NCBI GenBank assembly: GCA_964371655.1
Contig: CAYJOD010000004.1
Span: 121,650-185,649, forward strand
Source of the DNA: CAZGSN01 sp964371655
GTDB taxonomy: Bacteria; Desulfobacterota; Binatia; HRBIN30
DNA length: 64,000 nt
Direction: 5' to 3'
Shown piece after piece: positions 1 to 8,733 of this stretch. The translations under genes and the position numbers were made by a program. The stretch's first letter is position 1, and every line of letters begins with the position of its first letter. Under the pieces are notes generated by a model. It did not search any database. It saw only the letters and a list, made by a program, of their open reading frames with translations, and was not told the DNA's origin.

Positions 1-456
1 CGACCCCATACCGCTGACCAATGTGAACTTCGGCCCGTGTCTCGATTCGAAGAGCTGCAGGCTGTGGTCGTGTCCGGCGGCATAAACGAGGGGAGCGGCA
101 TGCGTACTCTCTGCCTCGATCATGGCATCAACGAGGTTGTCGCGCATGTGCCGATTGCGGCCATTGGACATATCTTGCGGGCTCGGAGAGCAACACTTGC
201 GAAAACCGACGACGATCGAGCCCAGTAGCAGGGTTGGTTCTCCCTTGGGATCGGGATTGCCTGCATCCCCGACCAGCAGGAGACGGTAATCGATGGCGCT
301 GTCCGGGACGCTTCTCACCTGGCCGACCTGATCGCGTCGATGATAGGGGCTGAGGTGAGTGCAAGCCGGTAGGATGAGCAGCCAGATACCGACGAGAACG
401 ATGAGTGGGACAGCACTCAGCCGATACCGGACTCTCTGTTGTTGGAACCAGCGCAT
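1..456 (-). pseudogene. Calcineurin-like metallophosphoesterase, internally deleted and running off the window edge
   Basis: An open frame of 152 codons starts at ATG 456 and has no stop before the window edge. The N-terminus has a hydrophobic stretch ending in LPACT, so it is probably exported or a lipoprotein. Then comes LLLVGDAGNPDPKGEP, the first metal-binding motif (GDAG) of calcineurin-like phosphoesterases. About 70 residues later is VYAAGHDHSLQLFES, the last motif (GHDH) of that fold. In this family these motifs are normally separated by about 250 residues carrying the GD and GNHD motifs, all of which are absent. The join lies near GEPTLLL/GSIVVGF and keeps the frame. It starts 18 bp after the kinase-like gene and is the last gene of the leftward operon. 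It is probably inactive unless the join is an assembly error. Confidence 0.7.
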
Positions 457-473
457 CGCGTTTTCCCGGAGGT

Positions 474-1451
474 TCAGAATAGTGAGAGCTCACCTTTGTC
501 GATGCGAACCAATAGCGTCTTCAAGCGAGCGGCGAGGGCGTCGATCTCGGCGGCTGTGAGACCGAATTGAATACGACCCGGCACGAGACGGACCCCTTTC
601 TCGGGATCGATATTTGCGGTCGGAGTGACCTGTCGTAGAACACCGGTACTATCCGTCTCCAGCTCCTCCAGGACGCCCAGTGCATCGAGATCGCTTCGGG
701 TCAGACGGCGGAGACGATCGATCGATTTCTTTGGCAAGCCCCCAACCCGGATGCGATCGAAGTGCCACGTGAAGAAGTTGTAGAGCACCCCACCGAAGGC
801 GATGCCGTTGTCGATGGCAAACAACTGCGACCGCGTGGCGTCGGTCGAGATCAGGATGTTCCCGTCGCGCGCGTCACGGTGGGCGATGAGGTAGGTAAGC
901 AGGTTGAGGTTGGCGAGAGCATACGCATAGGCGCGGTCGCGCGAGAAGCGCTCGCCATCCAGCACGACCTGCGGCTCTTTCACATTCGCCAACCAGACCG
1001 ACAGCACGCCGAAAACACACTGAGTGCCGTCGATATTGGCGGAAGGCTGAGGATCAATGGCGCGGTCGGTATCGAATGGCAAACACCGCGCGGTTACAGG
1101 AGGCACGGTATAGTCATCGGGATCGAGAAAGAGGCGCTGAACGGCGTACGCTCCGATTTCGCGACGTGGCGCATTGTTCCAGCCGTCGCCGCCCTCCGGA
1201 CCCCTTTTCCATTTCACGGCGAGACGAGTCTTGTCGTTACGGAACAGCAGCTCGATCTTTCTCGCGCCCGTGACCCCGGCGCCGGCGCCCTTCACCGAGG
1301 CAATCTCGAAATCGTCATGTCGAAGTCGTTGGATCAACTGCGCCGGGGGGAGGGGTAGATTGCCGGTGGGGCCGACAGGCTGAGCCCTGGTGGCGTCGGC
1401 GACGGTCAGTGCCCCGGCGGCAAGAATCAGAATCCGTGTCACGCGATTCAT
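474..1451 (-). CDS. Exported protein with a kinase-like fold
   Basis: A 325-residue protein starting at ATG 1451, chosen because GGAG lies 6 nt upstream; a TTG five codons earlier is possible. Residues 1-23 look like a signal peptide (MNRVTRILILAAGALTVADATRAQ), shown by a hydrophobic core and an AQ cleavage region. The rest has kinase-fold marks in the right order: a Gly-rich loop (GAGAG, about 55-59), a lysine in LAVKWK (K80), a glutamate in RREIGAY (E99), HRDARDGN (191-198) and a metal-binding-like DNG (214-216). This resembles the PI3/4-kinase, HipA or Fam20-like superfamily rather than classical Ser/Thr kinases. An exported kinase fold would act outside the cytoplasm, where ATP is scarce. 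It lies 11 bp downstream of the cNMP-binding gene in an operon with nucleotide-transporter-like genes. The substrate is unknown. Confidence 0.7.
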   Translation of the reverse strand: MNRVTRILILAAGALTVADATRAQPVGPTGNLPLPPAQLIQRLRHDDFEIASVKGAGAGVTGARKIELLFRNDKTRLAVKWKRGPEGGDGWNNAPRREIGAYAVQRLFLDPDDYTVPPVTARCLPFDTDRAIDPQPSANIDGTQCVFGVLSVWLANVKEPQVVLDGERFSRDRAYAYALANLNLLTYLIAHRDARDGNILISTDATRSQLFAIDNGIAFGGVLYNFFTWHFDRIRVGGLPKKSIDRLRRLTRSDLDALGVLEELETDSTGVLRQVTPTANIDPEKGVRLVPGRIQFGLTAAEIDALAARLKTLLVRIDKGELSLF

Positions 1452-1462
1452 AGTTGCTCCAT

Positions 1463-2425
1463 TCAATGTATCGGTTCGATCGCGGGCGTAGGCAGACTTG
1501 GCGTGGTCACAACATCTCGTTCCTGCAGTTGCCGAAGCAGTTGCGCGTTGAACGCAAGGATCCGGGTGGCGACGTGAGCATGATCCTCGGCGACGTCGAG
1601 CAGGTCCTGCACGTCGATGCGAAGCGCTACCGCCGCAGTTTCGGCGACCGCCGTAAACGAGTGAGGGATGCCGGCAAACGCTGCTTCCATTCCGATGACC
1701 GCCCCGGCGCCGGCGCGGATGCTGATACGAGAGTTGTCGCGTCTACAGGCGATGGTGCCGTGGACGATCAACGCAAGAAACCGCGCTTCGGTGCCCGTCT
1801 CCCATAACTGCTCACCCGGTTGCAAACGAACCTCCTGTTCATCGCGAGCCAGAGCCGCAAGAACACCGACGCCGAGCCCTTTCAGTACGGGCGAGCGCTC
1901 GAGACAAATCAACCGTTCCACCAGATCGAGCGAGGCATCGGGGAAGCGGCTGATCTCGGGTGCGGTGGAGGGTTGCCACATCCCCCAACCTTCCGGCGGC
2001 TGGTGCTCGAGGAGTTGTCGACCCAATGCGCTCCTCAAGTGTAGGAAGATCGAGAAGCGGTCATCCATGATGTCGAGGAACGCTTCGCTATCGATGGCCA
2101 GGGTGAGCAGGTTTGAATCGGCAATGGCATGCATGGTGGTTTCTTCGTCGGCGAGGATCTCCACGAGGCCGACGGCGTCGGGCGCTTGCACGCGCCGTAG
2201 CGGGCGCGCCTCATGCTCGTAGCGCACTCGGCCTTCAACCAGGAAATGAATCACACGCACGCGCTGGCCGGCGGTATAGAGAACGGCGCCGCGGCGCACC
2301 CACTGCTCGCGCATGAGTTGCGCCAGCGGGACCAGATCCGTTGCACGCAAGTCACGGAAGAGTGCGAGAGAGCGCAGAAAGAGTGCGCGCTCCAGGGGGC
2401 CGACGACGGGCAGCCTATGTCGCAT
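1463..2425 (-). CDS. Protein with two cyclic-nucleotide-binding domains
   Basis: A 320-residue soluble protein with two Crp/cNMP-type beta-roll domains. The first is at about residues 20-135 (LYTAGQRVRVIHFLVEGRVR, then PDAVGLVEILADEETTMHAIAD), and the second at about 175-300 (EQEVRLQPGEQLWETGTEAR, then GAGAVIGMEAAFAGIPHSFTAVAE). There is no helix-turn-helix, so it is not a Crp-type transcription factor. Its start overlaps the end of the upstream MFS/HEAT gene by 11 bp, which implies translational coupling. In related genomes similar cNMP-binding and HEAT modules can be fused to nucleotide-transporter-like proteins, so this is probably a regulatory partner of the upstream membrane protein. The ligand-contacting arginine is not clear, so true cAMP or cGMP binding is uncertain. 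Confidence 0.85.
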   Translation of the reverse strand: MRHRLPVVGPLERALFLRSLALFRDLRATDLVPLAQLMREQWVRRGAVLYTAGQRVRVIHFLVEGRVRYEHEARPLRRVQAPDAVGLVEILADEETTMHAIADSNLLTLAIDSEAFLDIMDDRFSIFLHLRSALGRQLLEHQPPEGWGMWQPSTAPEISRFPDASLDLVERLICLERSPVLKGLGVGVLAALARDEQEVRLQPGEQLWETGTEARFLALIVHGTIACRRDNSRISIRAGAGAVIGMEAAFAGIPHSFTAVAETAAVALRIDVQDLLDVAEDHAHVATRILAFNAQLLRQLQERDVVTTPSLPTPAIEPIH

Positions 2426-5219
2426 GTGCGAGGCCTCCGCTCTCCGGAACCAGATGGGCGTCCAGCATATCGAGCGATCGCCGGCGCAAGTTGACGAGCC
2501 ATGTCTGACGGTCGGGTTGCCGGTGTTCGAGGCGGTCTCGCAAGACGCGAATGCCGAGCTCCCCTGCGTGGTAGGATGCCAGAGAGCTCAGGGTCGCGCT
2601 GCTCTCATCCACGAGCTTGAGGAGCAGTGTCTCGTAGTCGACCGGCTCGGGTTTGTAGTAGGCATGGCAGGCGGCGAGGCGATCGCTCTCGGGTAACTCG
2701 TCGGTCAATCCCATCAGTGCTTCCCGTATCCCTGTGGGCAACACGCCGTGAATGAGCTCTCGGCTGGTCGAACGGGTCCCCGAATTCGGGCTTCGAAGTC
2801 CGCCATGGATTTGCGCCAGATCCTCGGTGCGGTACCTCAATCCGAGAATGCGAAAGAGTCGTTCGGTAGCAAGGAGCTCCTTTTCGTGGAGCAAGTCGGT
2901 CAACAACTGGTGCCCGATCGTCCGCCGCTGTGGATGTTCCGTCGCCCCCTGTTCCAAGACGAGACGCCAGTGGAACTGCTGCAAGATGCCGGTGAGTTGG
3001 CCCTCGATAATCTGATCGAGGAGCGCGGTATCGAGCTCCAGCTCCGGACGAGTGCCCAGCATACGACCCAAACCGCGAAGAATCTTGAAGCGTACGAGCC
3101 CGCTCGGCTCTGCCAGCAGGTGGCGAAACAGCATGTCGGCCGCCCGCTGCACGCCGAAGGAAGATATCGCGCGCGGCAAGTGGACACGCACGTCGCGCGG
3201 CAGTGTCAGATCCGCAAGAGCACGCTCCAGGTGATCCAGTGCAGGCTCGCCGAAGGCAAGCAACGCTTCGCGCGCGACCGCGCGCAATTCCCGCGGTGCC
3301 AGACAATTGATGAATACCGGTACGTGCTCGTCGTCGCGCGCAATGCCCATGGCCCGCACGGCTTCGAGTCGTGTGGACACGTCAGCCGCCTCCGCCAGAC
3401 GAGCCAGCAAAGGTGCAAGAATGGGCGCGGGGTGATCGCGCATCGCGCGCGCAATGCAGCGTCGCACATTGACCGAATCCGGAGCGTCCACATCGATGAG
3501 ATGCGCCAGCTTCTGTCGCGCTGCCTGAGCACCGGTGTCGCCGCGAGCCGCAAGCGCGACCAGCGCCGTCGCGGCGACGATCGCGCATTTCGATTCGCTG
3601 GCTTCCCGAAGCAGTTGCGGGTCCGGGCGGACGACGGCGCATGCCCGCATCGCGGCGGCGCGGACCGTCGGGTCATCGTGTCGCAGCAGGCGTCGCGTGA
3701 TGGGTAGGCAGTCCTCGCGCCCGAGTGCCGTGAACAACTCCAAGGCGTGAACGACGACTTCGGATGAAGGGTGATAGAGGATCAGCGCCGGAATGAGATG
3801 GACGCGTTCGGTTTCGTGCAAGAGATCCATCGCCGCCAGGACCTTGTGGTCATCGGCATTGCTCAAGGCCGCGATGAGGGTTTCGAGCGAGGCCAGATCT
3901 AGATCCGGGAACTCGAGTCGCGTCTCGATGTACCCTCGGCTCAGCGTTTCGCGGAAAAGGTCCAGGTAGGGAGCGCGTAGAGAGAAGGCGAAGTACGCCC
4001 ACGCGGCCGCGCAGGCGATGATGACCGGCCCCATCGTTCGCTCGGTGTCTGCAAACGCCAGCCAGACGAGAATCAGGACTGAGCCAAGAGCCTGGCCGCC
4101 GCGATGTGCGACGATGTCACTCATGGTCTTGACCGCCCGGCGCAATCGCGGCGACATTGGAACGTAGAGCATTTCCGTGGCCGTCTTGTGGAACGACCAG
4201 CGCAAGGCGCCATCGATACCACGCAAGCACAAGACCGATCCGAGCCCGCCGGTGAGCGCCAGCAACACGCCCCCGCCGAGCATCAACGCTGGTTGGAGCA
4301 TCAGCGCCTCGATTACCCCGCGCGCTCGTACAAAGGGAACAACCGCCGTGAACAGCAGCCCCAGCGAAAGCAGGTCGAAGGCGAAGTACGACTTCGCCAG
4401 AAAGACGTTGAGCTGATCGGCTGGGATGCTGTGCGCCACAACACTCTTGAAAACGTAGTCGCCGAGGGTGACCGTCACGCTTGCAAACAACAGGAGCATC
4501 GCGACGCGCCGGACATACGGGTGGCGGGCTGCGAGGGCGACGCTTTCCCGGATCCTTATCTCTTGTTGCGAAGCTTGCGCCGTCGAGTCGGCCTCGCTGA
4601 GTGGAAGGTCGGCTATTTCGCTCTCACTCGCAGGCGGGCGCGAACGCCATAAGACAAACGAGCCGCCAGCGCTGAGCAGGAAGATCGCGGCGCTGACGCC
4701 GAGCAGATCGCCGGGGAAAAGGCTCTGCGACAGGATTCCGGCGAGTCCATAACCAACGAGTGATCCGAGCGCCGGCCCGGCAACGATGACCGGAAACAGA
4801 CGCTTGGCCTGACTGACAGTAAGCGTGCTCGTCAGCAAGAGCCAGAAGCGAATGATGATCAACGTCGAGGCAAGGCCGCCCCAGATATAGAGCGCATAGA
4901 GAGCCCAGGCGGACGGCGGGCGAGCAAGAAACAGAAAGCTCAACGTACCCGCGGCGGCGACGATTTGCATGACGATGAGGTTGCGCAGATCGTTCTTGGC
5001 CCCGGTGGAACGGGCGAAGAAACGGCTGGCAAGCAGCGCCAACGCCGCCAGTGCCAGATACACCCAAGGCAGGCGGCTTACCGGTAGGTGGGCGAGGAAG
5101 AGAGAATCGCGGGCCGTTTCCAGAACTGCATGCGCGGCCAACACGAGGAACAGCGTTCCCGCTGCCCAGAAGGTTTCGTGTCGTTCGTCAGGACGAACAT
5201 GCGTGGAGAGCGATAACAT
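2415..5219 (-). CDS. MFS/nucleotide-transporter-like membrane protein with HEAT repeats
   Basis: A 934-residue protein. Residues 1-425 contain about twelve hydrophobic segments arranged as in the MFS or ADP/ATP-translocase (Npt/Tlc) superfamily, for example TLFLVLAAHAVLETARDSLF near the N-terminus. Residues about 430-780 are soluble alpha-helical repeats of HEAT type: ALSNADDHKVLAAMDLL, LRHDDPTVRAAAMRA, LAEAADVSTRLEAVRAMG. The C-terminal 150 residues are soluble and unassigned. The gene overlaps the double cNMP-binding gene by 11 bp and follows the exported 245-residue protein. A plausible role is transport, or sensing, of a nucleotide-like solute, with the HEAT platform and the cNMP partner controlling it. 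The start is ATG with only a weak ribosome-binding site. Confidence 0.85.
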   Translation of the reverse strand: MLSLSTHVRPDERHETFWAAGTLFLVLAAHAVLETARDSLFLAHLPVSRLPWVYLALAALALLASRFFARSTGAKNDLRNLIVMQIVAAAGTLSFLFLARPPSAWALYALYIWGGLASTLIIIRFWLLLTSTLTVSQAKRLFPVIVAGPALGSLVGYGLAGILSQSLFPGDLLGVSAAIFLLSAGGSFVLWRSRPPASESEIADLPLSEADSTAQASQQEIRIRESVALAARHPYVRRVAMLLLFASVTVTLGDYVFKSVVAHSIPADQLNVFLAKSYFAFDLLSLGLLFTAVVPFVRARGVIEALMLQPALMLGGGVLLALTGGLGSVLCLRGIDGALRWSFHKTATEMLYVPMSPRLRRAVKTMSDIVAHRGGQALGSVLILVWLAFADTERTMGPVIIACAAAWAYFAFSLRAPYLDLFRETLSRGYIETRLEFPDLDLASLETLIAALSNADDHKVLAAMDLLHETERVHLIPALILYHPSSEVVVHALELFTALGREDCLPITRRLLRHDDPTVRAAAMRACAVVRPDPQLLREASESKCAIVAATALVALAARGDTGAQAARQKLAHLIDVDAPDSVNVRRCIARAMRDHPAPILAPLLARLAEAADVSTRLEAVRAMGIARDDEHVPVFINCLAPRELRAVAREALLAFGEPALDHLERALADLTLPRDVRVHLPRAISSFGVQRAADMLFRHLLAEPSGLVRFKILRGLGRMLGTRPELELDTALLDQIIEGQLTGILQQFHWRLVLEQGATEHPQRRTIGHQLLTDLLHEKELLATERLFRILGLRYRTEDLAQIHGGLRSPNSGTRSTSRELIHGVLPTGIREALMGLTDELPESDRLAACHAYYKPEPVDYETLLLKLVDESSATLSSLASYHAGELGIRVLRDRLEHRQPDRQTWLVNLRRRSLDMLDAHLVPESGGLAHAT

Positions 5220-5283
5220 CGTGTCTTGTTGATGGGCGATCGGGAATTCATGCGCGCTATCGGGCGGCCACGCCGCCCTCTAT

Positions 5284-6021
5284 TCAGAAAGTTCCGTAGA
5301 CAGCGGCGCCTCCGAGAGTTGGAGCAATATGCCAGCTAACACGCGAACCCGAGACCTTGTTGAATCGTTGCTCGTACTTGTCCCGCTCTTCGGCCGGCCA
5401 CCACGGCTGGCTCCAGATCATCGCTTCACCGACGGCAATTCCAATTCCCGCCGACTGCCAGCCACGGCTGCGATCGCCGAAACCTTCGCCGACAATCAGT
5501 GCGCCCGCGGCATTGACCCCGACATTGGCCAGGTGGGGTATCCACGAGAAACGGTTGTCCGCGGCCTCTTCGTTGATCCGGAGCTGCTCCTCGGCGCGCA
5601 TAAGCTGTCGTAAGCGATCGTCTCGCGTCAGGCTCGGCATCGCTCGAATGACATCGGCCCCATCCTTCGCCTGCAGCGGGCTGTAGAGCAGGTGCAAGAC
5701 CCCACCGGTCGCCTTGACCGCGCTAACGACGAGGTCGGCACGCTTCGCTGAATCGTTGGTCAAGCCGGCGCGGGTGCTCTGGACGACGACCCCTGTGGCG
5801 TAGAAGCCTGTCCAGCCGTTCCACCACAGGCTGGCGTAGCCACTGCCTGAATCGAGTTGCGGCTCGATGAAGGCAAGACGTTCAATCACTTCGCGATCGT
5901 CCAAGCGGGTGAGGTGAGGCGGAATCGAGTCCGTCGCGGACGGCGGTTCCGCCAAGGCGGAACCGCCAAATACAGCAAGGCAGGAACAGCATGACAATAA
6001 TACTCTGAGTCTCATGAGCAT
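5284..6021 (-). CDS. Exported protein of unknown function
   Basis: A 245-residue protein with a clear signal peptide (MLMRLRVLLSCCSCLAVFGGSALAE begins it). The mature part has aromatic-rich stretches (SLWWNGWTGFYATGVVVQ) and glycine/alanine-rich segments (IPHLANVGVNAAGALIVGEG) that could be membrane-associated or form a small barrel. I recognise no named family. A GGGAG ribosome-binding site lies just upstream; ATG 6021 is close to it and ATG 6015 has better spacing, so the start may be two codons later. It sits between two transporter-like genes of one leftward operon, 7 bp after the first, so a periplasmic accessory role is likely. Confidence 0.75.
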   Translation of the reverse strand: MLMRLRVLLSCCSCLAVFGGSALAEPPSATDSIPPHLTRLDDREVIERLAFIEPQLDSGSGYASLWWNGWTGFYATGVVVQSTRAGLTNDSAKRADLVVSAVKATGGVLHLLYSPLQAKDGADVIRAMPSLTRDDRLRQLMRAEEQLRINEEAADNRFSWIPHLANVGVNAAGALIVGEGFGDRSRGWQSAGIGIAVGEAMIWSQPWWPAEERDKYEQRFNKVSGSRVSWHIAPTLGGAAVYGTF

Positions 6022-6028
6022 TTCTCCC

Positions 6029-7489
6029 TCATACGTAAGCCCTCGCCACAGCTACCGACTCAATTGCGACCGGGTCGGAAGGCGAGGTGTTCTTGTTCAG
6101 GTGGATAGATACGTTGTTCGGCGACTTCGTCTGTCGGGAAAACTGCCGGGCCGCAGCCCAGGCGACGCCGATCCAAATGCTCACGATGACGGCACTCAGA
6201 AGCCCCAGCCAATTCGTCCCCCATCCTTGTGGCGAGAGGACGGCGATCCAACCGAGCAGCAGCACCGCGCTGATCCCTTTGCCGAATCTCATCAAGAACA
6301 TGTCGATGAAAGCTTTGGCCTGATATTTCGATGCTTCATCCGTCGGCGTGTAGAGCAATTCCTTCGAGGTCTGATTGAGGGAGTAGCTCAGCGTTGCATC
6401 GCCGAAGAACGTTGCTGCGATCACGGAGAACGCAGGGACGAAGAGAAACGAGACGCTACCGAGACCGACAACCGCCGGTAAGATCAGCAGCCCGACCCGA
6501 GGTCCCCACCGTCGCAACACCCATGTCGTGATGACGAACTGGGTCAGAATCGCAGCAACGATCGAGACCGCACTGAACTGTCCGAGAAAGGACGCCATGG
6601 CCACCGCGTCGTGGTAGTGCTCCGCCACCAGCGTATTGAATTGATAGTCGATCAAATTGGAGGCGATTTCGTAGAGCACTACGATCGCGGCGATGTAGGT
6701 CAGGTAGCGCGAGTGCAGAGTAAGCCGCGCCCCCGCCACCGCGTCTTGGATCGACGCGGCAGGGCGCTGCGTCACCGTCGTGGGGGCGCCTTGCCGTGCG
6801 ATGACGCGGGCGACCGCGGCAATCGTCAGAAGCAAGACGATACAAATGAGCAGCAGATCGGGGGCACCGATGCGTGCCACGGTCCATCCGGTGAGGCTGC
6901 TGCCGGCCGCACCGCCGATGATCCCTCCCGCGCCGATGAATCCATACTCGCGCCGCGCCTGATCGGGCGACGTCAGATCGTTGGCGAAGCTCCAGAAGAG
7001 GGTGACGAGAACGGAATTGAAGATGTCGACGTAGAAGAAATATGCGTAGTGTACCCAGGCGTGCTCGGGCGAGAACGAGAACAGCCACCAGAATGCGAGC
7101 GAACAGGCCGCGAAGAACGCCGTGCAGAAATAGACCATGTGCTCGCGTCGATGGCGCGCGACAATGCTCGAGTACAACAAGACGACGGGAAGGATGAGTA
7201 GGGCCGTCCCAAGCTTGGCCCACGGTAGGTTCTTCGACCCGACGGCAGTCAGAAATTGCGACGTGCGGATTGGTTTCTGCACCCAGAATGCGGCGATGAC
7301 CAGGAAGAAGAAAGAAAACAGTCCGATCACGCGGATGCGATCGGCTCTCGAGTCACCCAAGACTGTCTTCAATGAAAGCCAGATCGCAATCGCTCGCGGA
7401 TTGCTTCGGACGCTCACTCGAGCGGCCTGAGCGTCGCCAGGAGAGCGCAACCGATCTCGACCGGTGGGCAACGCAACCGAGTCTGGCAT
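6029..7489 (-). CDS. Npt/Tlc-type (ADP/ATP translocase-like) MFS transporter
   Basis: A 486-residue membrane protein starting at ATG 7489 with AGAGGA upstream; a GTG start at 7537 would add 16 residues. About twelve membrane spans are visible. Family-typical segments include FFFLVIAAFWVQKPIRTSQF in the first helix pair, YFFYVDIFNSVLVTLFWSFA, and RREYGFIGAGGIIGGAAGS. These match the bacterial NTP/NDP exchange transporter family known from plastids and intracellular bacteria, which also has free-living members of unknown substrate. It is the first gene of the leftward operon that also encodes a second MFS/HEAT protein, a double cNMP-binding protein and an exported kinase-fold protein. Nucleotide transport is inferred from family only. 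Confidence 0.85.
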   Translation of the reverse strand: MPDSVALPTGRDRLRSPGDAQAARVSVRSNPRAIAIWLSLKTVLGDSRADRIRVIGLFSFFFLVIAAFWVQKPIRTSQFLTAVGSKNLPWAKLGTALLILPVVLLYSSIVARHRREHMVYFCTAFFAACSLAFWWLFSFSPEHAWVHYAYFFYVDIFNSVLVTLFWSFANDLTSPDQARREYGFIGAGGIIGGAAGSSLTGWTVARIGAPDLLLICIVLLLTIAAVARVIARQGAPTTVTQRPAASIQDAVAGARLTLHSRYLTYIAAIVVLYEIASNLIDYQFNTLVAEHYHDAVAMASFLGQFSAVSIVAAILTQFVITTWVLRRWGPRVGLLILPAVVGLGSVSFLFVPAFSVIAATFFGDATLSYSLNQTSKELLYTPTDEASKYQAKAFIDMFLMRFGKGISAVLLLGWIAVLSPQGWGTNWLGLLSAVIVSIWIGVAWAAARQFSRQTKSPNNVSIHLNKNTSPSDPVAIESVAVARAYV

Positions 7490-7941
7490 TTGCTCTGGTT
7501 CCTCTGGAAATGCGGGTGCGCCGAGCGGCCGGCGCACTCGGCGGGTGTGGCCATGAGCATGATGTCTTATAGGAACAGGCGCGTGGCGTGGTAAGCTGGC
7601 AAAAGTACCCGCGTAGTCTTACGCGCAACCCCAAACCACGAACCGATCTCCGACAAAGCCGTCGCGGCATCTGCTCTAGATGTGTCGAGCGCACGCTGCT
7701 TGGGACGGCAGAGGTCGTAGCTGTGAGCCGCCGTAGTCCGTTGCTGTTGCAGTTTTCAAACTGCGATTCCGTGAGGCCCGAACCCGCGTAGAACCACGGG
7801 CGTAGTATTGCGAGCTAACGGCGCTTGTCGTGGTCTTGTACTGTTCGACATTGTCCCGGCAGCCACGGCTGACGGTAGTCGAGTGGTTTTTGCGGGCGGC
7901 TCATGCGGCCGCTCTGTCAGTGGACAGAACAGGAGAGCTCA
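7490..7941. other. Divergent intergenic region
   Basis: These 450 bp lie between the leftward transporter operon and the rightward stress island. They must hold the promoter of the leftward operon. A short perfect dyad, GCGTA-GTCT-TACGC, is at about 7612-7625. The first full copy of the recurring 35-bp motif is at 7788-7822, followed by CTTGTAC at about 7835. I see no credible gene. Confidence 0.6.
7788..7822 (+). promoter_or_regulatory. 35-bp recurring upstream motif, copy 1
   Basis: Three blocks are present in order without gaps: GTAGAACCACG, GGCGTAGTATTG, CGAGCTAACGGC. The same 35-bp unit occurs six more times upstream of genes in this window. It lies 119 bp upstream of the small exported-protein gene at 7942, with a TTGTAC hexamer 13 bp after it. 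Confidence 0.7.
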
Positions 7942-8094
7942 ATGATCGGGAGAAACACTGCACTGCTCGTCCTGAGCGTGGTGTTCCTTGCGGGACCGGT
8001 GTTTGGCGATGCCGACTGCAAGTACAAGGGAGCCACGAAGTGCCTGATCGAGGCGATGGTGGTCACGACCAACTCCTCACCGGCCTTCAGCTAA
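7942..8094 (+). CDS. Small exported protein
   Basis: A 50-residue protein starting at ATG 7942 with GGAGAG seven bases upstream. Residues 1-22 form a classic signal peptide ending in VFGDA. The mature peptide is only about 28 residues and has two cysteines (DADCKYKGATKCLIEAMVV), which could form a disulphide. I recognise no family. It is the first gene after the first copy of the 35-bp motif and is followed after 11 bp by another exported protein, so the two are probably co-transcribed. Confidence 0.65.
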   Translation: MIGRNTALLVLSVVFLAGPVFGDADCKYKGATKCLIEAMVVTTNSSPAFS

Positions 8095-8105
8095 GGAGAC
8101 ATTCT

Positions 8106-8570
8106 ATGAATCGCAAACTCAGGGTCTTCACGATTGCTGCCATCCTCGCCGCGGTCCCTCTCGCGCGGTCGGCACCGGCGCAGATTGATGTCCATATCGG
8201 CATTCCGTTGCCCCCGCTGCCGCGCATCGTATTCGAGAACGAACCGCAAGTAGTCGTGATTCCGAACACCGAGGTGTATTACGCACCGTCGGTGAATGAG
8301 TACGACACCTACCGAGTCGGGCCATATTGGTACATCAACCGTGACGGCTATTGGTATCGAGCCCGAGGTCACCGTGAACAGTTCCGGCCCGTACCCTACG
8401 GCCGCGTCCCGCGCCAGATCGTCGGTGCCCCGCAGGAGTATCGGCGCCACCCGATGCGTCCGGAGCGCCGTGACGTTCGCGGTCGCCCTGATGAATACCG
8501 CGGGCACCAGCAGCAGCGGCAGCGGCAGGGCGACAGTAGGCACCAGGACAAGCACCATCAGCACGATTGA
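8106..8570 (+). CDS. Exported protein with aromatic YWY motif and His/Arg/Gln-rich tail
   Basis: A 154-residue protein starting at ATG 8106 with AAGGAG upstream. It has an N-terminal signal peptide cleaved near APAQ. A Tyr-rich core follows (TYRVGPYWYINRDGYWYRAR), then PYGRVPRQIV, then a basic, His- and Gln-rich C-terminal tail (about residues 115-154). Small exported proteins with this VGPYWYxxxDGYWYRAR core are common in deltaproteobacterial-type genomes and have no known function. The His-rich tail could bind metal. It is 11 bp downstream of the 50-residue exported protein and probably in the same transcript. Confidence 0.8.
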   Translation: MNRKLRVFTIAAILAAVPLARSAPAQIDVHIGIPLPPLPRIVFENEPQVVVIPNTEVYYAPSVNEYDTYRVGPYWYINRDGYWYRARGHREQFRPVPYGRVPRQIVGAPQEYRRHPMRPERRDVRGRPDEYRGHQQQRQRQGDSRHQDKHHQHD

Positions 8571-8733
8571 GGGCAACCACTGGGTTTCGCCTGGGCCTCG
8601 GGCCTCTGGGTTCAGAAACAACCCGGGAGTTCCGGACGCTGAGGTCTGAAGTCCGAGGTCGATTCTTTCACAAGCTCGACGTGTCGCGGCCTGAGCAGGT
8701 GCTTGGGCGCGCTGCACGGAAGGAGAAATGATC

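Noticed and set aside
7612..7625. GCGTA-GTCT-TACGC as an eighth motif copy
   Set aside because: Only part of the middle block matches; the GTARAACC and CGAGCTTAC parts are missing.
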